Shown: positions 61,897 to 64,000 of the stretch, one piece after another
Layout: the number at the start of each line of letters is the position of its first letter
How positions within the stretch are numbered: the stretch's first letter is position 1
Origin: Crocinitomicaceae bacterium
GTDB taxonomy: Bacteria > Bacteroidota > Bacteroidia > Flavobacteriales_D > Crocinitomicaceae
Reading direction: 5' to 3'
NCBI GenBank assembly: GCA_024643725.1
Contig: JAHEMJ010000012.1
Coordinates: 248,001-312,000 of the forward strand
Length of the DNA stretch: 64,000 nucleotides
Made by a program: the position numbers and the translations under genes
Notes under the pieces: generated by a model
Database searches by the model: none
What the model was told of the DNA's origin: nothing
What the model saw: the letters and a program-made list of their open reading frames with translations, nothing else

Positions 61897-62798
61897 CAAT
61901 GACACGCACAGAAATAGAAACAGCTTATCGATCGTTGCAATTGCACATTTGTGCCGAATTGGAAAAAATCGATGGACAAGCACATTTTCAGGAAGATGCC
62001 TGGGATCGGGAAGAAGGCGGAGGCGGATTTACGCGTACAATTTCTGAAGGACGCATATTCGAAAAAGGCGGAGTGGCGTTTTCTGCGGTTCATGGACCAG
62101 TGTCCGATGCGATGAAAAAACAATTGAACCTAGAAGGCGAGCATTTTTTTGCCACTGGAGTTTCCATTGTTTTGCATCCACGTCATCCGCGACATCCAAT
62201 CATTCACATGAACGTGCGTTATTTTGAATTGGATAACGGTGCGACATATTGGTTTGGTGGCGGAATCGATTTAACGCCGCATTATGTCGACCCCAAGTTG
62301 GCGAACGACTTTCATCAACAGTTGAAAAACACATCGGATCATTACTCAGTGGACTTCTATCCGAAATTCAAGGAATGGGCAGATCGCTACTTTTATTTGC
62401 CGCATCGTGAGGAATCGCGAGGAGTTGGTGGAATTTTCTTCGATCATTTGGATGAGAAATGCGGTTTAACCAAAGATCAACTGTTCCATTATTGCCTCGA
62501 TTTGGGAAGGTTGTTTCCAGTAGCCTATAAACACCAAGTGGATCACATTTCTTTATCAGAAGTCAGTGAACGCGAATTGAATTGGCAAGCACTTCGTCGT
62601 GGTCGGTATGTGGAATTCAATCTGCTTCACGACAGAGGAACGAAATTTGGCATTTACTCGGGTGGACGAACAGAATCCATTTTAATGAGTATGCCGCCCC
62701 GTGCAAATTGGGAGTATAATTTGCAACTTGAAAGAGATTCGGAGGAAGCACAGACCTTGGCATTTCTTCAAAAAACACACGCATTTAAATTAGATTAA
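61893..62798 (+). CDS. hemF: oxygen-dependent coproporphyrinogen III oxidase
   Basis: 301 residues. Family segments include the EEGGGGFTRTISEGRIFEKGGVAFSAVHG block, HPRHPRHPIIHMNVRYFEL, WFGGGIDLTPHYV, RGVGGIFFDHLDE and the RRGRYVEFNLLHDRGTKFG motif. It makes protoporphyrinogen IX from coproporphyrinogen III with O2, indicating aerobic haem synthesis. The ATG at 61893 overlaps the upstream stop; a second ATG two codons later is equally possible. Confidence 0.98.
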   Translation: MTMTRTEIETAYRSLQLHICAELEKIDGQAHFQEDAWDREEGGGGFTRTISEGRIFEKGGVAFSAVHGPVSDAMKKQLNLEGEHFFATGVSIVLHPRHPRHPIIHMNVRYFELDNGATYWFGGGIDLTPHYVDPKLANDFHQQLKNTSDHYSVDFYPKFKEWADRYFYLPHREESRGVGGIFFDHLDEKCGLTKDQLFHYCLDLGRLFPVAYKHQVDHISLSEVSERELNWQALRRGRYVEFNLLHDRGTKFGIYSGGRTESILMSMPPRANWEYNLQLERDSEEAQTLAFLQKTHAFKLD

Positions 62799-62813
62799 CA
62801 GATAAACGGATCA

Positions 62814-63875
62814 ATGAAAAGTCCTTACGTAAATGTAAATGGCATGCAGCACATTGGAGTAGCTGTGAGCAATATGAATGAAATGCTTCCCTTGTACCGA
62901 AAGTTGTTCGGCATGGACATTCCTTTTTTCGATTCCATTCAAGCTGCGCCGTTGATGGATGTTTATACGCATGGAAAAACGATTACCAAACGCGCGAGTA
63001 TGATCATGAACCTACAGGGTGGTTGTGCGATGGAAGTCATTGAGGCTACGTCATTCAAAGGAAAAGGCAATTTGAACACCTTTGCTTGGGGGGATTTGGG
63101 AATCAATGCCATCCAAATGAAAGCGAAAAACATCGAAAAAAGCTACGCTTTCGTGAAAGAATTGGTGGATTGTCAAACAATTCATCCGATGCCCGACCAA
63201 CGCAAGGGATTTTTTATGAAGGATCCGGACGGAAACCACTTTCAATTTGTAGAAAACAAGGAGTGGTACTCCGACAACGGACATCATTCTGGAGGAGTTT
63301 TGGGGATTAGTATTGGAGTGAGAAATGCCGATGAATCCATGAAATTATACCGCGATATTTTAGGATTTGACCAAGTGGTATTTGATCAGTCGGACGTATT
63401 TTCTGATTGGAAGGATTTGCCAAATGGACAGGAGCGATTTAGACGTGTGCTGTTGACGAAGTCCAAACCGACCGGTGGTGGATTTGGAAAAGTAACTGGT
63501 AAAAATTACATCGAATTAGTGCAGGCGTTGGACCGTGAACCACAGAAAATCTTTAAAGGAAGAATGTGGGGAGATTACGGATTTGTCCATTTGGGATTGG
63601 ATGTAAAAGGCATGCGCCAATTAGAATCCGAAATGAGTCAAAAGGGATTCCCTTTCACGTGTGACAGTCAATCGGCGTTGAGCATGGGAAATACGAAAGT
63701 ACATTGTGTGTATATCGATGATCCAGATGGAACCTTGATTGAAATGATCGAGGTATTCAAAGTTCCGATTGTAGAGAAGTGGGGCTTGTTCTTGAATGTG
63801 GAGAAAAGAGACCCAATGAAGCCACTTCCTGATTTCATGTTGAAGTTTCTTCGTTTCTCGCGCATCAAAGATTAA
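62814..63875 (+). CDS. tandem VOC-domain (glyoxalase/bleomycin-resistance fold) protein
   Basis: 353 residues with two VOC domains (about 8-145 and 155-320). Each shows the family pattern with a metal-ligand-like His at the start (MQHIGVAV; GVLGISIG in the second lacks the His) and late acidic residues (DPDGNHFQFVE; DPDGTLIEMIEV). VHLGLDVKG in the second domain supplies a further His. Members include dioxygenases, lyases and isomerases; the reaction is not recognisable here. It lies 15 nt after hemF, so may be co-transcribed. Confidence 0.8.
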   Translation: MKSPYVNVNGMQHIGVAVSNMNEMLPLYRKLFGMDIPFFDSIQAAPLMDVYTHGKTITKRASMIMNLQGGCAMEVIEATSFKGKGNLNTFAWGDLGINAIQMKAKNIEKSYAFVKELVDCQTIHPMPDQRKGFFMKDPDGNHFQFVENKEWYSDNGHHSGGVLGISIGVRNADESMKLYRDILGFDQVVFDQSDVFSDWKDLPNGQERFRRVLLTKSKPTGGGFGKVTGKNYIELVQALDREPQKIFKGRMWGDYGFVHLGLDVKGMRQLESEMSQKGFPFTCDSQSALSMGNTKVHCVYIDDPDGTLIEMIEVFKVPIVEKWGLFLNVEKRDPMKPLPDFMLKFLRFSRIKD

Positions 63876-63909
63876 GTCGTTTTTCGCACAAAAAAGTGTA
63901 ACTTAGGAC

Positions 63910-64000
63910 ATGCGCTTCATCACGTTGAGTTTCATTTTTGTAGCATTCGCTTGGATTTTTTCCTGTTCAGGGGAGAAAGTCATTGACCGTATTTATCAGA
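63910..64000 (+). CDS. partial lipoprotein gene, truncated by the window end
   Basis: The visible 30 codons encode MRFITLSFIFVAFAWIFS followed by Cys19, a lipoprotein signal peptide with an IFSC lipobox; then SGEKVIDRIYQ. Nothing about its function can be said. A degenerate -7 box (TAACTTAG, 63899-63906) lies 3 nt before the ATG. Confidence 0.6.
   Translation, partial: MRFITLSFIFVAFAWIFSCSGEKVIDRIYQ

Overview
The window reads as a chromosomal segment of a Bacteroidota bacterium, most likely a member of the Flavobacteriales (a Fluviicola/Crocinitomicaceae-like organism is my guess, not shown). Supporting signs are a TonB-dependent receptor with a carboxypeptidase-regulatory-like N-terminal domain, a PorV/PorQ-family outer-membrane protein, DUF4295, DUF2490 and DUF2520 proteins, a SecA of about 1100 residues, repeated TAnnTTTG promoter elements (the Bacteroidota -7 box), and few Shine-Dalgarno sequences. 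Genes are tightly packed, many with 4-nt or shorter overlaps. I see no rRNA, tRNA, CRISPR array, phage or transposase gene.

Layout. 0-7 kb: ABM-domain protein and SAM hydroxide adenosyltransferase (-), then phoH-purC and panB followed by a cobalamin/siderophore-type ABC importer (+). 7-11 kb: the translation block rplM-rpsI-rpsB-tsf, then pyrH-frr behind its own promoter (-). 11-15.4 kb: a minus-strand run pssA-purS-aldehyde dehydrogenase-coiled-coil membrane protein-crotonase. 15.5-23.6 kb: PorV-like protein, LpxD-like acyltransferase with a SpoIIE-type phosphatase, a ribosomal protein L31 with a CxxC motif, a Sua5 enzyme divergent from a LuxR-type regulator, and a TonB receptor. 23.7-28.4 kb: a RimB-like protease, RimK ligase, aspartoacylase-like hydrolase and secreted M14 peptidase operon. 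28.4-32.7 kb: a beta-lactamase-like hydrolase carrying a GH3 remnant, pckA, a repeat-bearing spacer and rpmH. 32.8-43.2 kb: ABC exporter, rpmB-rpmG-DUF4295, ftsY, xerD divergent from aroQ, vWA and ZIP proteins, a MazEF-type module, a phosphohexomutase and rocD.

43.2-50.4 kb is the most distinctive accessory unit: a small acidic secreted or anchored protein of unknown function, DabA (DUF2309) with its zinc-site residues intact, DabB (NuoL-like), a SulP transporter with a STAS domain and a DUF2490 protein, bounded by a near-consensus promoter and a strong terminator. It looks like a complete inorganic-carbon accumulation locus in what is probably a heterotroph. 50.5-53.8 kb holds a GH109-like oxidoreductase, a nucleotidyltransferase and a NahK-like kinase, a plausible amino-sugar salvage pathway. 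53.8-64 kb returns to core functions: kdsC-like phosphatase, DUF2520, secA, guaA, a LysM-plus-periplasmic-binding protein, hemF, a VOC protein and a truncated lipoprotein gene.

A cross-cutting observation is that several genes (guaA, sua5, the head of the dab operon, the TonB receptor) have a start codon only 4-5 nt after the -7 box, which implies leaderless mRNAs. These promoter positions also correct several over-extended reading frames.
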